From contig NZ_CAHJXQ010000004.1 in the NCBI RefSeq assembly GCF_903645325.1, positions 62,001 through 126,000 on the forward strand: a stretch of 64,000 bases of DNA, given 5' to 3'. The DNA is from Microbacterium tenebrionis. Lineage in GTDB: Bacteria > Actinomycetota > Actinomycetes > Actinomycetales > Microbacteriaceae. The notes under the pieces are model-generated. The model was not told the DNA's origin, did no database searches, and saw nothing but the letters and a program-made list of their open reading frames with translations. Both the position numbers and the translations under genes were made by a program. Below, one piece after another: positions 31,922 to 40,571 of this stretch. Within the stretch, counting starts at the first letter, position 1. Each line of letters starts with the position of its first letter.

Positions 31922-33127
31922 GTGTCGTATACGGCCCGGGTTAGCCTGAGACGAAGCGATCGGCAGCTGCCCTTGGCTTCACAGCTCAAGGGCTCCGATC
32001 GACAGGAGAGCAAGATCTCCATTGCACAGGTCGAACAGACCACAAGCACTCTTGGCCGCGTACGTCAGACTTACGCAGGCAACGCCGACTTCCCTCCGAT
32101 GGCGAAGGCGTATCAGAACGTCTCGCAGGTCGTCCGCGAGATGGGGCTGCTGCAGCGCGCGCCCCGCTTCTACAGCTTCGTCGCCGTCGGCATCGCGCTC
32201 GCCCTCGGTGGCGCGATCACCGGATTCATCCTCTTCGGCGACAGCTGGTACCAGCTGCTCATCGCCGGGGCCCTCGGCATCATCTTCACGCAGATCGCCT
32301 TCCTCGCCCACGAGGCGGCCCATCGCCAGATCCTGTCGTCCGGGCCGGCGAACTTCCGTCTCGCGCGGATTCTCGCCGGTTCCATCGGCATGAGCTACTC
32401 GTGGTGGGACTCCAAGCACACCAAGCATCACGGCAACCCGAACATGGTGGGCCGCGACCCCGACATCGAGGTCGACACCATCTCGTTCCTCGAAGAGGAT
32501 GCGGCCAAGTCCCGTGGCATCATCCGGCTGATCACACGCAAACAGGGCTGGCTGTTCTTCCCGCTGCTCACGCTCGAGGGCCTCAACCTGCACTACCTGA
32601 GCATCAAGTACCTCCTCACCGAGAGGAAGGTCAAGGGCCGCTGGATCGAGCTCGGCATCATCGCGCTGCGCTTCGCACTGCTGCTGGCCCCTGTGTTCCT
32701 CTTCCTTCCGCTGGGCATGGCGTTCGCCTTCATCGGCGTGCAGATGGCGGTCTTCGGTGTCTACATGGGGGCGTCGTTCGCCCCGAACCACAAGGGCATG
32801 CCGATCATCGAGCCCGGAGCACGGCTGGACTTCTTCACGAAGCAGGTGCGCACCTCCCGCAACATCTCCGGCGGATGGTGGGCGACCTGGCTCATGGGCG
32901 GCCTGAACTACCAGGTCGAGCACCACCTCTTCCCAAGCATGCCTCGCCTGCACCTGTCCCAGGCCCGCGGCATCGTCCGCGATTACTGCGCGGCGAACGA
33001 CGTGCCGTACACCGAGACCTCGCTGATCCGCTCCTACCGCATCGTCATCGAGTACCTCAACCGTGTGGGACTCGCCGCGGGCGACCCGTTCGACTGCCCG
33101 GCGGCAGCTCAGCTCCGTCGGGCGTAG
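31922..33127 (+). CDS. Acyl-lipid/fatty acid desaturase, start codon unclear
   Basis: The membrane desaturase has all three His boxes: HEAAH, HTKHHGNPN and QVEHHLFP, with hydrophobic helix pairs between them. Family members insert a double bond in membrane acyl chains using di-iron. The 5' end is odd: GTG 31922 is in frame but has no ribosome site; GGAGAG at 32005-32010 points to ATC 32015 or ATT 32021 (reading S-I-A-Q-V-E-Q); the first ATG (32099) would remove the family-typical RVRQTYAGNADFPPMAKAY region. An unusual AUU start or a base error near 32015 are both possible. Coordinates use the longest reading. Confidence 0.85.
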   Translation: MSYTARVSLRRSDRQLPLASQLKGSDRQESKISIAQVEQTTSTLGRVRQTYAGNADFPPMAKAYQNVSQVVREMGLLQRAPRFYSFVAVGIALALGGAITGFILFGDSWYQLLIAGALGIIFTQIAFLAHEAAHRQILSSGPANFRLARILAGSIGMSYSWWDSKHTKHHGNPNMVGRDPDIEVDTISFLEEDAAKSRGIIRLITRKQGWLFFPLLTLEGLNLHYLSIKYLLTERKVKGRWIELGIIALRFALLLAPVFLFLPLGMAFAFIGVQMAVFGVYMGASFAPNHKGMPIIEPGARLDFFTKQVRTSRNISGGWWATWLMGGLNYQVEHHLFPSMPRLHLSQARGIVRDYCAANDVPYTETSLIRSYRIVIEYLNRVGLAAGDPFDCPAAAQLRRA

Positions 33128-33155
33128 GCCGCGCGCGCGGCCATAGGCTCGAACC

Positions 33156-34562
33156 ATGTCCGAACTGCACGACCTGACCGCGACCGACCAGCTCGCCGCA
33201 CTTCGCGCCGGCGAGATCGGCCCGGTCGACCTCGCGAAGCACTACCTCGACCGCATCGCCCGGCTCGACGGCGGGCTGGGTGCGTTCGTCGAGGTGACGG
33301 CGGATGCTGCGCTCGCCCGCGCTGCGTCGCTCGGCGGCCGGGAACCCGAGGGTGCACTGTGGGGCCTGCCGTTCGCCGACAAGGACTTGGTGCCCCGCGC
33401 CGGCGTGCCGACGCGGTTCGGGTCGCGTCTGCATCGCGAGCACATCCCGGATGCCACCGCGGATCAGGCCGCTGTGCTCGACGAGGCCGGAGGTGTGAGC
33501 CTGGGCAAGACGAACACGCCGGAGTTCGGCCTCACCGGCTACACCGAGACGCAGATCGCGCCGCCCGCGCGCGACCCATGGAACACCGCGAACGGCGCGG
33601 GAGGATCCAGCGGCGGGGCGGCGACCGCGGGGGCGGCAGGGCTCCTGCCTCTCGCCCCCGCATCCCATGGCGGCGGGGCGATCCGCATCCCCGCCGCGAC
33701 CGTCGGCGTCGTCGGAATCAAGCCCTCGCGCGGGCGCGTGCCCTTCGCGTCGGGGCAGGACAGCCCGGGCGGACTCTCCGTCGCCGGGCCCATCGCGCGG
33801 ACGGTCGCCGACGCCGCGCTGCTGCTCGATGTGCAGGTCGCGGGTCGCTCGCATCCGTTCGCGACGGCGGCTCTGGGCGCCGGGCCGTTCGTCGATGCGG
33901 TCACCGACGGCGCGGCATCCCTGCGCGTCGGCGTGACGACCGTCTCGCCGTGGGACGACGCCGACGACATCCGACTCGACCCGGATGCGGCGCGCGCCGT
34001 AGAGGTCGCGGCCGGACTGCTCACGGATGCCGGCTCCGCGGTCGACGCGTTCGACTGGCGCCCCCACGGCTACGCCGAGCTGTTCATGACGCTCTGGCGC
34101 ACGAGCGCCGCACGCATGGCCCTCACCGACGCCGAGCTCGACCTCGTCGAACCGATCACGGCCTGGCTCGTGCGGGAGGGGCGCCGGCTCACCGGCGTGC
34201 AGGTGCTCGACGCGCTCGCCGCGGCGGCGGTGTTCGAGCGCGACACGATCTCGGCGTTCGCGCCTTTCGATGCGGTGCTCACTCCGGCGCTCGCGCTGCC
34301 GCCGCAGCCGATCGGCTGGTTCGATGCGTCGGATGCCGCGCGGAGCTTCTCGCAGCAGGTGCGGTACGCGCCGTACTCGAGCTTCGTGAACGTCGCCGGC
34401 CTCCCCGCGATCGTCGTTCCGGTGACCGTCGACGGAACGGGTCACCCCGTGAGCGTGCAGCTGATCGGCCGACCCGGTGGCGAGGCGGCGATCATCGCAC
34501 TCGCCGCGACCTTGGAGGAGCGGCGCGGCCCGCTGCCGCATCCGCCGGCCTGGCGCGCGTAG
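33156..34562 (+). CDS. Amidase signature family protein with the nucleophile Ser replaced by Ala
   Basis: The 468-residue protein has the amidase fold with catalytic Lys in LPFADKDLV (about 75) and the cis-Ser region GAGGSSGGAATAG. The segment that normally reads D-x-GGSIR-x-PA is ASHGGGAIRIPAA, so the nucleophilic Ser is Ala 175 (codon at 33678). The rest, such as GIKPSRGRVPF, is well conserved. Active members hydrolyse amides or feed the tRNA transamidation pathway; this copy is predicted to be inactive or altered. It begins 28 bases after the desaturase stop. Confidence 0.85.
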   Translation: MSELHDLTATDQLAALRAGEIGPVDLAKHYLDRIARLDGGLGAFVEVTADAALARAASLGGREPEGALWGLPFADKDLVPRAGVPTRFGSRLHREHIPDATADQAAVLDEAGGVSLGKTNTPEFGLTGYTETQIAPPARDPWNTANGAGGSSGGAATAGAAGLLPLAPASHGGGAIRIPAATVGVVGIKPSRGRVPFASGQDSPGGLSVAGPIARTVADAALLLDVQVAGRSHPFATAALGAGPFVDAVTDGAASLRVGVTTVSPWDDADDIRLDPDAARAVEVAAGLLTDAGSAVDAFDWRPHGYAELFMTLWRTSAARMALTDAELDLVEPITAWLVREGRRLTGVQVLDALAAAAVFERDTISAFAPFDAVLTPALALPPQPIGWFDASDAARSFSQQVRYAPYSSFVNVAGLPAIVVPVTVDGTGHPVSVQLIGRPGGEAAIIALAATLEERRGPLPHPPAWRA

Positions 34563-34612
34563 CCCGGTCACCTGGCCGACGAGGAGTCGCACTTCACGAA
34601 AGGGTCGCTAAC

Positions 34613-34834
34613 GGCTGTCTTGTGGCGCCGATGGCGACCACATGCGACCCCTGCCCTTGCGTGATGGCTCGGCGTGCGCCGTGAGGGGCCTCAAGCGGCT
34701 GCCACGTGGCGCGGGTGGCGACCATATGCGACCCCTGCCCTTGTGCGATGGCTCGGCGTGCGCAGGGAGGGGTCGCGAACGGCTGCCACACGGCGTCCAT
34801 GGCAGCAACATGCGAATGCGACCGTGCGATCCGC
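34613..34834 (+). repeat. 84-bp tandem repeat, about 2.6 copies
   Basis: Copies begin at 34613, 34697 and 34781 (GGCTGYC...), with a conserved core ATGCGACCCCTGCCCTTG at the same offset in the first two; the third decays after about 50 bases. The period is 28 codons, and the minus strand stays open across it (ARRAIAQGQGSHMVA repeated), but no ribosome site or known domain supports coding. It fills the 281-base gap between convergent amidase and exporter genes. Confidence 0.8.
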
Positions 34835-34843
34835 AGCGCGGCC

Positions 34844-36244
34844 TCAGCGCCGCAGGCGGGCGCGCGACTTCGAGACTCCGGCGAGCGTGGCGCGCAGTGG
34901 GGTGCCGAGGTAGAGGCCCAGGGACGCTCCGGCCGCGAGTCCGATGCCGATGGAGCCGGCGAGTACGAGCGGGGCGACGCCGTCCAGCATCCCCTCGGCC
35001 GTCCCGTCCGAGTGGACGACGCCGAGCAGGCCGCGGAAGACCGCGGTGCCCGGCACGAGGGGGACGATCGCGGCCGTCGTGACGGCCACGGAGGGCACGT
35101 GCACGCCGCGGGCGGTGAGGATGCCGATGAAGCTCGCCAGCAGCGCGCCGATCGCGCTCGCCGCACCCGCGTGCACGCCGAGCGTGAGCGTGAGGCTGTA
35201 GGCGACGATCGCGATCGTGCTGAGCACGGCGCTGACGAGGATGATGCGCAGGCCCGCACCGTTGAAGAGGGCGACGGCGACGGCGATGATGATGGCACCG
35301 GCGATCTGGGCCAGCATCGATCCGAACGGGATCGCGTCGGTCGGGAGAGGGATGCTCACGCCGACGAGGCGCGCGAGTTCGAGTCCGATGAGGATGCCGA
35401 GCACGACGCCGAGCGTCTGCATCGTGAGGTCGAGGATGCGGCCGCCCGCGGTCAGCGCGAATCCGTCGATGGCGTCCTGCGCGGCGCCGACCACGGTGAG
35501 GCCGGAGAGCATGAGGACGATTCCGGATGCCACAATGATCGACGGCTGCACGTCCGTGAACAGCGGGATGCCCGCGGCGCCGAGCGCGGAGACCACGGTC
35601 GTTACGGCGGTGATGACGAATCCACCGGCGATCTGGCTGAAGAACAGCGGCACCTGCAGGCGCGCGAGGCCCGCCTGCGTGAACGCGGCGCCGAGTGCGG
35701 CGAGGAAGCTCAGGAGGATGATCAGTGGGGATGCGTCGTAGAGGATCGCGACGCCGACCGCGAGCAGCGCGCGGGCGATGATGACGACGATCGGCCGGTA
35801 GAGGAAGGGCGTGCGGCGGATGACACGAAAAGCCAGGCGGGCCTCATCCAGGTCCATGCCGTCCGTGATGTCGACGACGAGCGCCTGCAGTCGCTGCAGC
35901 TTGGCGTGGTCGGGGGATGCCGCGCGGACGACGCGGATCATCGTCGTCGGCCAGTCCTCCTCGCCGCGGTGGTACGAGACGCTGATGGCGTTGAAGTTTA
36001 CGTCGACGTGGACGCCGGAGAGCCCGTACACCTTGGCGACGCGGATGATCGCGAAGGTCACGTCGTGCGCGGACGCACCCGTGGCGAACATGGCCTCGCC
36101 GATCCGCAGGGCGAGGTCGAGGATCTTCACGACGACGGTCTCGTTCATGACCGTGTATGCCTCGGTGAGCGCGACTTGGGCGGGGTCGGTGCGGATCACC
36201 CGGCGCATCGAGTCGAGCAGGCGCGATCGTCGTTCGGTGGCCAT
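34844..36244 (-). CDS. Threonine/serine exporter family protein (ThrE/YjjP-YjjB fusion type)
   Basis: The 466-residue protein has an N-terminal soluble ThrE domain (about 30-160: LRIGEAMFATGASAHDV, VDVNFNAISVSYHRG) and ten or so membrane helices, containing both DUF1212 and DUF3815-type halves (VPLVPGTAVFRGLLGVV near 405). Corynebacterium ThrE exports threonine and serine by proton motive force. Length and topology are typical. The ATG at 36244 gives a standard N-terminus. Substrate remains inferred from family. Confidence 0.9.
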   Translation of the reverse strand: MATERRSRLLDSMRRVIRTDPAQVALTEAYTVMNETVVVKILDLALRIGEAMFATGASAHDVTFAIIRVAKVYGLSGVHVDVNFNAISVSYHRGEEDWPTTMIRVVRAASPDHAKLQRLQALVVDITDGMDLDEARLAFRVIRRTPFLYRPIVVIIARALLAVGVAILYDASPLIILLSFLAALGAAFTQAGLARLQVPLFFSQIAGGFVITAVTTVVSALGAAGIPLFTDVQPSIIVASGIVLMLSGLTVVGAAQDAIDGFALTAGGRILDLTMQTLGVVLGILIGLELARLVGVSIPLPTDAIPFGSMLAQIAGAIIIAVAVALFNGAGLRIILVSAVLSTIAIVAYSLTLTLGVHAGAASAIGALLASFIGILTARGVHVPSVAVTTAAIVPLVPGTAVFRGLLGVVHSDGTAEGMLDGVAPLVLAGSIGIGLAAGASLGLYLGTPLRATLAGVSKSRARLRR

Positions 36245-36302
36245 GTCTCCATTGTCTCGAGTCGTGGCGGTGGTGCGGGCATCCGTCCGGGGATGCCGGG
36301 AA

Positions 36303-36722
36303 TCAGGCGGTGAGCTTCGCGATCAGGGTGCCGATCTCGTCGACGTTCGCGGTCGAGACGGCGACGAGCGGATGCGCGTCCTCGTCCTCCGGATCCTCGA
36401 TGTGGACGAGGTGGAGGAGGTGAGAGGCGAGGAGCTGGTCGGCCTTGGCGATCGCGGCATCCAGGTCGTCGACGTCCCCGACCGGGTCGAGGTCGACATC
36501 GGCGCGGAACACACGGGGGAGCCCGGCGAGGGCGTCGGCGAGTTCGACGCCGGTGTCGCTCCGGTCGAGGTAGGCGAGGGCGCCGGCGTCATCGAGGGCG
36601 TCGATCAAGGCATCCCAGGGGTCGTCTCCCGCCTCGACGGCGTCGAGCACCGCCGGGGCGAACTCGGGATCGTCGTCGAGCAGGACGCAGAGGCGGGTCC
36701 AGTCGTCGGTGGTGCCGGTCAT
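36303..36722 (-). CDS. DUF6630-like acidic protein
   Basis: The 139-residue, strongly acidic soluble protein begins WTRLCVLLDDDPEFAPAVLD and has GDDPWDALIDALDDAGALAYLD, then a second half with HLVHIEDPEDEDAHPLVAVS. The sequence pattern matches what is called DUF6630; no biochemical function is known to me. Its ATG overlaps the stop of the gene at 36719 (four bases), so both are translated together with the downstream end of a three-gene minus-strand group. Confidence 0.6.
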   Translation of the reverse strand: MTGTTDDWTRLCVLLDDDPEFAPAVLDAVEAGDDPWDALIDALDDAGALAYLDRSDTGVELADALAGLPRVFRADVDLDPVGDVDDLDAAIAKADQLLASHLLHLVHIEDPEDEDAHPLVAVSTANVDEIGTLIAKLTA

Positions 36723-37348
36723 GTCTCCTCATTCTCCTCGGACCAGAAGGGGTGCGCCCGCGAGGCGAGCGCGATCATCTCGTCGGTGTCGAGCGTCATT
36801 CCGCTCTCCTCGATGCCCAGCGCGGGCCACTGCATCACGAGTTCGAGCGGGCCGGGCGGCGGCGCGGGCCACAGCCATAGGCGGTCGGTTCCCGAGAAGA
36901 ACCGGCCACCGCCTCCGCTTCCGCCGCTGCTGCGGTTGAGGCGGTGTCCGCGCGGCGGATCCTCGCCGGGGCGTTCGAACGGGAATCCGTCGGCGACCAG
37001 CTGCTGGCCGTCGCCGAGAAGCACTCCGAAGCGCAGGCGCTCGGCGGTGTCGGCTGTGCGACCCCAGGGGTGGTGCTGCTCCATGAACGCGGCGGTCATG
37101 TCGTGCCAGGCATCCGACGGGAGACCGTTCCTGCGGAGCCGTCGTGAGATCTGGAACTCCACGCCTTCGCGATACACGGCGACCCCGATGAGGGCGATGG
37201 CCGTGTACTCGGTGCGGGCGAGGATGGCCGCCGCAGGGTGGAGAGCCGGTAGCTCATCCTCGGGTGCCGAGACCCACGGCGGCTGCACGTACTCGTTCTC
37301 GTCGTGGTCGGGATCGGGGATCTCCGGATCGGGCGGGAAGAAGGCCAT
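36719..37348 (-). CDS. Conserved hypothetical protein
   Basis: The 209-residue soluble protein has an acidic Pro-rich N-terminus (PPDPEIPDPDHDENEYVQPP), a central domain with AILARTEYTAIALIGVAVYREGVEF-type strands, a Gly/Ser loop (about 141-150) and a closing WLWPAPPPGPLELVMQWP segment. I do not recognise a named family, though such proteins are found in actinomycetes next to DUF6630 genes. No signal peptide or catalytic motif is seen. It overlaps the downstream DUF6630-like gene. Confidence 0.6.
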   Translation of the reverse strand: MAFFPPDPEIPDPDHDENEYVQPPWVSAPEDELPALHPAAAILARTEYTAIALIGVAVYREGVEFQISRRLRRNGLPSDAWHDMTAAFMEQHHPWGRTADTAERLRFGVLLGDGQQLVADGFPFERPGEDPPRGHRLNRSSGGSGGGGRFFSGTDRLWLWPAPPPGPLELVMQWPALGIEESGMTLDTDEMIALASRAHPFWSEENEET

Positions 37349-37386
37349 ACCGCCAGACGATCACACGGCGCCGGTGAACACAAGGT

Positions 37387-38487
37387 TCACGTACCGGGGT
37401 CGTGCGGATCGGGCGCGCTCCGTGCCCAAGCGTCGTGTCTGGACCCATCGGCGTCGCGCCGTCGAACCCAGTGCTGGCGGGGTCCGTCCCATTCACGGGC
37501 GACGTCGGTGAGCCAGATGGTGGAGTCCGGCGCCCATCCGCCTATGACAGAGGCGTACTCGTCGTCGACCTCGATCAGCGCGGTCGCGCTGCGCAGGTAT
37601 GCGAGCGTGCTCAGGTGCACGGCATCCCATTCGTGCGCCACGCGCGACCAGTCGGGGATGAGCCAGCGGCCGGCGCGTCCCGTCACGCGATACCAGTCGT
37701 GGCGGGCGGATGCGGTCACCTCCAGCGGGTACGCGCGGCACAAATCAACCCAGTGCTCCGGGGATCGGATCTCGAGCGTCCGACCGGCGCCGCGAACGGG
37801 GATGAGGGTGGCCTCCTCCCATCCGAGGGGGTCCTCGACGAGATCGAGGGCGCCCACGATGGTGCCGCGAGTCGTCAGGGTGAACACCGGGACGGACCAC
37901 CAGGTGCCCGTCCACATCGCGCGCGGATCCGCCGGCCGCTCGCTGTGCGCCTCGGTCTCTTCGGTGCGGCGTTGATCCGACCATGTGGCGACGACCGTCT
38001 GTGGCGTCGGGAGCGGTGCGGCGTCATCAGGAGAGCGCCAGTCGACGGCCCATTGCTCGGTCGTGCGGGGCGCATCCCACGTGCGAGCGGAATCGGATGC
38101 CGCGATCATTTCGGCGATCGGGCGCAACGCAGCGACGAGCTCGGGCCGGCATGCGACCACGTCGGTGCCGTCGGGTTCCTGCCAGTACATCGCGGTGTCG
38201 ACGGATGCGCGCAGGGCGGCTTGCACAGCCGCTTCATCGACGGGCGCGCTGCCGACGGGCTCGAGGCGCGCGACGAGGTCAGCCGTCGCCGGGTCGGGCT
38301 CCTCGTATTCGGATTCATCACCGTCGCCGGTGCCGATCGTGATCAGCGTCCCGGGGTTCCGGTCTGCGCGATGCGCGAGCCAGAACAGAACCTCGCCCAC
38401 GTCGGACGAGACGGTGCGCGCATACTCGAGACAGAGCCTGCGGCCGCGGGGGCCAGCGAGGAGTGCTTCCGCGACGTCGTCGGTCAT
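37387..38487 (-). CDS. Hypothetical protein
   Basis: ATG at 38487 gives 366 soluble residues (TDDVAEALLAGPRGRRLCLE at the start). Trp-rich segments (TWDAPRTTEQWAVDWRSPDD, MWTGTWWSVPVFTLT, EWDGPRQHWVRR) stand out, and the C-terminal half reads like a cargo- or ligand-recognition domain rather than an enzyme. I know no family name. The upstream neighbour is the tRNA cluster; the next gene on the strand starts 38 bases downstream. Confidence 0.6.
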   Translation of the reverse strand: MTDDVAEALLAGPRGRRLCLEYARTVSSDVGEVLFWLAHRADRNPGTLITIGTGDGDESEYEEPDPATADLVARLEPVGSAPVDEAAVQAALRASVDTAMYWQEPDGTDVVACRPELVAALRPIAEMIAASDSARTWDAPRTTEQWAVDWRSPDDAAPLPTPQTVVATWSDQRRTEETEAHSERPADPRAMWTGTWWSVPVFTLTTRGTIVGALDLVEDPLGWEEATLIPVRGAGRTLEIRSPEHWVDLCRAYPLEVTASARHDWYRVTGRAGRWLIPDWSRVAHEWDAVHLSTLAYLRSATALIEVDDEYASVIGGWAPDSTIWLTDVAREWDGPRQHWVRRRDADGSRHDAWARSAPDPHDPGT

Positions 38488-38511
38488 GAGTCCATCATGG
38501 CCCGGGCAAAG

Positions 38512-38548
38512 CAAAACCCCCGCGATGTAGAAGCTACGCGAGGGTTTC
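38512..38548 (-). terminator. Terminator downstream of the tRNA cluster
   Basis: On the minus strand AAACCCTCGCG pairs with CGCGGGGGTTT (one U-G wobble) around a 12-base loop and is followed by TTGCTTT. It lies just after the last tRNA of the minus-strand cluster. Confidence 0.65.
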
Positions 38549-38574
38549 TGGGATGACTGTAACGGTCATCCTTG

Positions 38575-38647
38575 TGGCTCCGACGGGCGTCGATCCCGTG
38601 ACCTCACGATTTTCAGTCGTGCGCTCTACCAACTGAGCTACAGAGCC
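38575..38647 (-). tRNA. tRNA-Phe (GAA)
   Basis: The 73-base cloverleaf has acceptor GGCTCTG/CGGAGCC, anticodon GAA in the loop ACTGAAAAT and the TTC-like T-arm GGGATCGACGCCC. The 3' CCA is not encoded. It is the third gene of a minus-strand tRNA trio. Confidence 0.95.
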
Positions 38648-38719
38648 ATGCGGCACATCGTAAATCCGCCGCATCCTAGACGAAAGGCCCTCTTCGAAAA
38701 AAGGGCCCGTCGCTTAGAG

Positions 38720-38793
38720 CGACCCTGACGGGACTTGAACCCGCGACCTCCGCCGTGACAGGGCGGCACGCTAACCAACTGCGCTACAGGGCC
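38720..38793 (-). tRNA. tRNA-Asp (GUC)
   Basis: The 74-base cloverleaf has acceptor GGCCCTG/CAGGGTC with one G-U pair, anticodon GTC between CCCT and ACGG, and T-arm GGGTTCAAGTCCC. CCA is not encoded. Confidence 0.96.
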
Positions 38794-38820
38794 ATAACTT
38801 TTCAATTGTATCGGATGGAG

Positions 38821-38893
38821 TGACCCCAACGGGATTCGAACCCGTGCTACCGCCGTGAAAGGGCGGCGTCCTAGGCCGCTAAACGATGGGGCC
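38821..38893 (-). tRNA. tRNA-Glu (UUC)
   Basis: The 73-base cloverleaf has acceptor GGCCCCA/TGGGGTC, anticodon TTC in CCCTTTCACGG, and T-arm GGGTTCGAATCCC. It is first in the minus-strand trio; no CCA is encoded. Confidence 0.96.
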
Positions 38894-39102
38894 GAAGGGT
38901 GTCCCGGGGGACTTCCTTGCCGACGCTCAAGCATAAGGGATGTTTCGACGAAAACACGAATCGAGGGCGAGCCTGCCGGTACCCCGGGCGTTTCGGGAGG
39001 ACGATGAATGCAGGGCCGTGCCCTCATCCGCAGACGTCAACCTGTTGCGGATGTTAAGGATGTTGTTACTGTGGCATGAGTGAATTCGGCGAGAGGGGCC
39101 GT

Positions 39103-40513
39103 GTGGACGTCGAGCAGTCCCCGATGGATGCTGCGCTCGAAGCAGGCGACTCCTGCAACTGCGCGCCCAGCACCGCCGAGCGTCGTACCCTCTGGGACAA
39201 GAGCGGGCTGACGCGCCGCAACGCCCTCGGTGTCGGCGTCCTCAGTGTCGCCGCTCTCAGCGCCTTCGGCATCGGCTCCGGCGTCAGCGCCGCCTATGCC
39301 GCGTCGTACCCGAGCTGGGACGACGTCCAGCGCGCCAAGCAGAACGAGGCGGCGAAGGCATCCGAGGTCTCCCGTATCCAGGGCCTGATCCAGTCGCTAA
39401 CCCAGAAGGTCGCCGAGACGCAGGCGGCCGCCGAAGCCGCCGGCAACGAGTTCTACGAGGCGCAGCAGGCCTACTTCGAGGCCATCGCCGAGGCGGAGGC
39501 GCTCCAGGCGCAGGCCGACGAGCAGGCGCAGATCGCCGACGAGTCCGCGCGCAAGGCCGGTCAGGTCGCCGGGCAGCTGTACCGCAATGGCGGCGATGAC
39601 ACCGCCCTGGAGCTGTTCTTCTCAGGCTCGGCCGCGAACGCCGATGAGCTCCTCTCGCGTCTGGGCACGATGGACAAGCTCCTCGGCTACAACCAGTCCG
39701 TCTACGACAAGGCCGTCGCCGCGCGCAACTCCGCGCAGTCTCTCAGCGACCAGGCCGCCGTCGCACGCACCGAGCGCGACCGGCTGCAGAAGATCGCCGA
39801 GCAGAAGATGCTCGCCGCCCAGCAGGCGGCCACCGCCGCCCAAGCCGCGCTCGACGAGCAGACGGAGTACCTGGGCACCCTGCAGGCCCAGCTCGCCGCG
39901 CTCAAGGACACGACGGCCAAGACCGTGTCCGACTACCAAGAGGGAGAGCGCGTCCGCAAGGCCGCCGAGGAGGCGCGGCGGAGGGCCGCCGAGGCGGCGC
40001 GCAAGGCGCCGAGGAGGCGCGCAGGGCTGCCGAGGAAGCCGCCAAGAACAACAACAGCGGCGGTGGCGGTGGCGGTGGCGGCGGCGGTGGCGGATCGGCC
40101 GGTACCGGCGGCTGGGTGCGCCCCACGGCGGATGGCGAAGTGCCGGGTTCGGCTGGCGTCCCAGGCCGTGCTCCACGTGCTCCAGCTACCACTACGGCGT
40201 CGACCTCGCCAACGGCTGCGGCGCTCCGATCTTCGCCGCCCACTCGGGCACGGTCGACTACGCGGGCCCCAACGGCAACTACGGCAACTACATCCGCATC
40301 CAGCACGGCGGGGGCGTGGCCACGGGGTATGCGCACATCGTGAACGGCGGCTTCGCCGTGCGCAGCGGCGCCAGCGTCAGCGCGGGCCAGGTCATCGCCT
40401 ACGCCGGCAACACCGGTGCGTCCGTCGGCTGCCACCTGCACTTCGAGGTCTACATCAACGGCGGCTACACGAACCCCATCGCCTTCCTGGCGGCGCGCGG
40501 CATCTCGGTCTGA
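39103..40513 (+). CDS. M23-family peptidoglycan peptidase with coiled-coil region and Tat-like signal; two apparent frameshifts
   Basis: GTG 39103 follows GAGAGGGG; ATG 39076 is an alternative. After a Cys-containing leader, TRRNALGVGVLSVAALSAFG and AYA form a twin-arginine-type signal. A long coiled coil (about 39340-40000) follows, as in NlpD/EnvC-like regulators, then a poly-Gly linker (about 40060-40107) and an M23 domain with HYGVD and CHLHFEV zinc ligands. Coiled coil, linker and peptidase lie in three successive frames: one G seems missing near 40005-40010 and one C near 40142-40148. With both restored a single protein of about 470 residues results. It would cleave peptidoglycan cross-links outside the membrane. 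Confidence 0.85.
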
Positions 40514-40534
40514 CCGCAGACGCCCGAGACGCGA

Positions 40535-40562
40535 GAAAGCCCCGGCCGCAGCCGGGGCTTTC
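40535..40562. terminator. Bidirectional intrinsic terminator
   Basis: GAAAGCCCCGGC and GCCGGGGCTTTC form a perfect 12-bp stem with a CGCA loop, bordered by A/T residues on both sides. It separates the convergent M23 peptidase and pyrophosphatase genes. Confidence 0.92.
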
Positions 40563-40571
40563 GTCGTCAGA

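Noticed and set aside
34594..34811. Minus-strand repeat peptide (QGQGSHMVA units) as a real gene
   Set aside because: No ribosome site, no recognised domain, and the third copy decays; kept only as a DNA tandem repeat.
34613..34834. CRISPR array
   Set aside because: Adjacent copies are contiguous 84-bp units without unique spacers, and no cas genes are present.
34706..36313. Plus-strand open frame of over 500 codons opposite the ThrE-type exporter
   Set aside because: It is almost entirely Asp/Arg/Glu/His, as expected from reverse-complemented membrane helices, with no domain.
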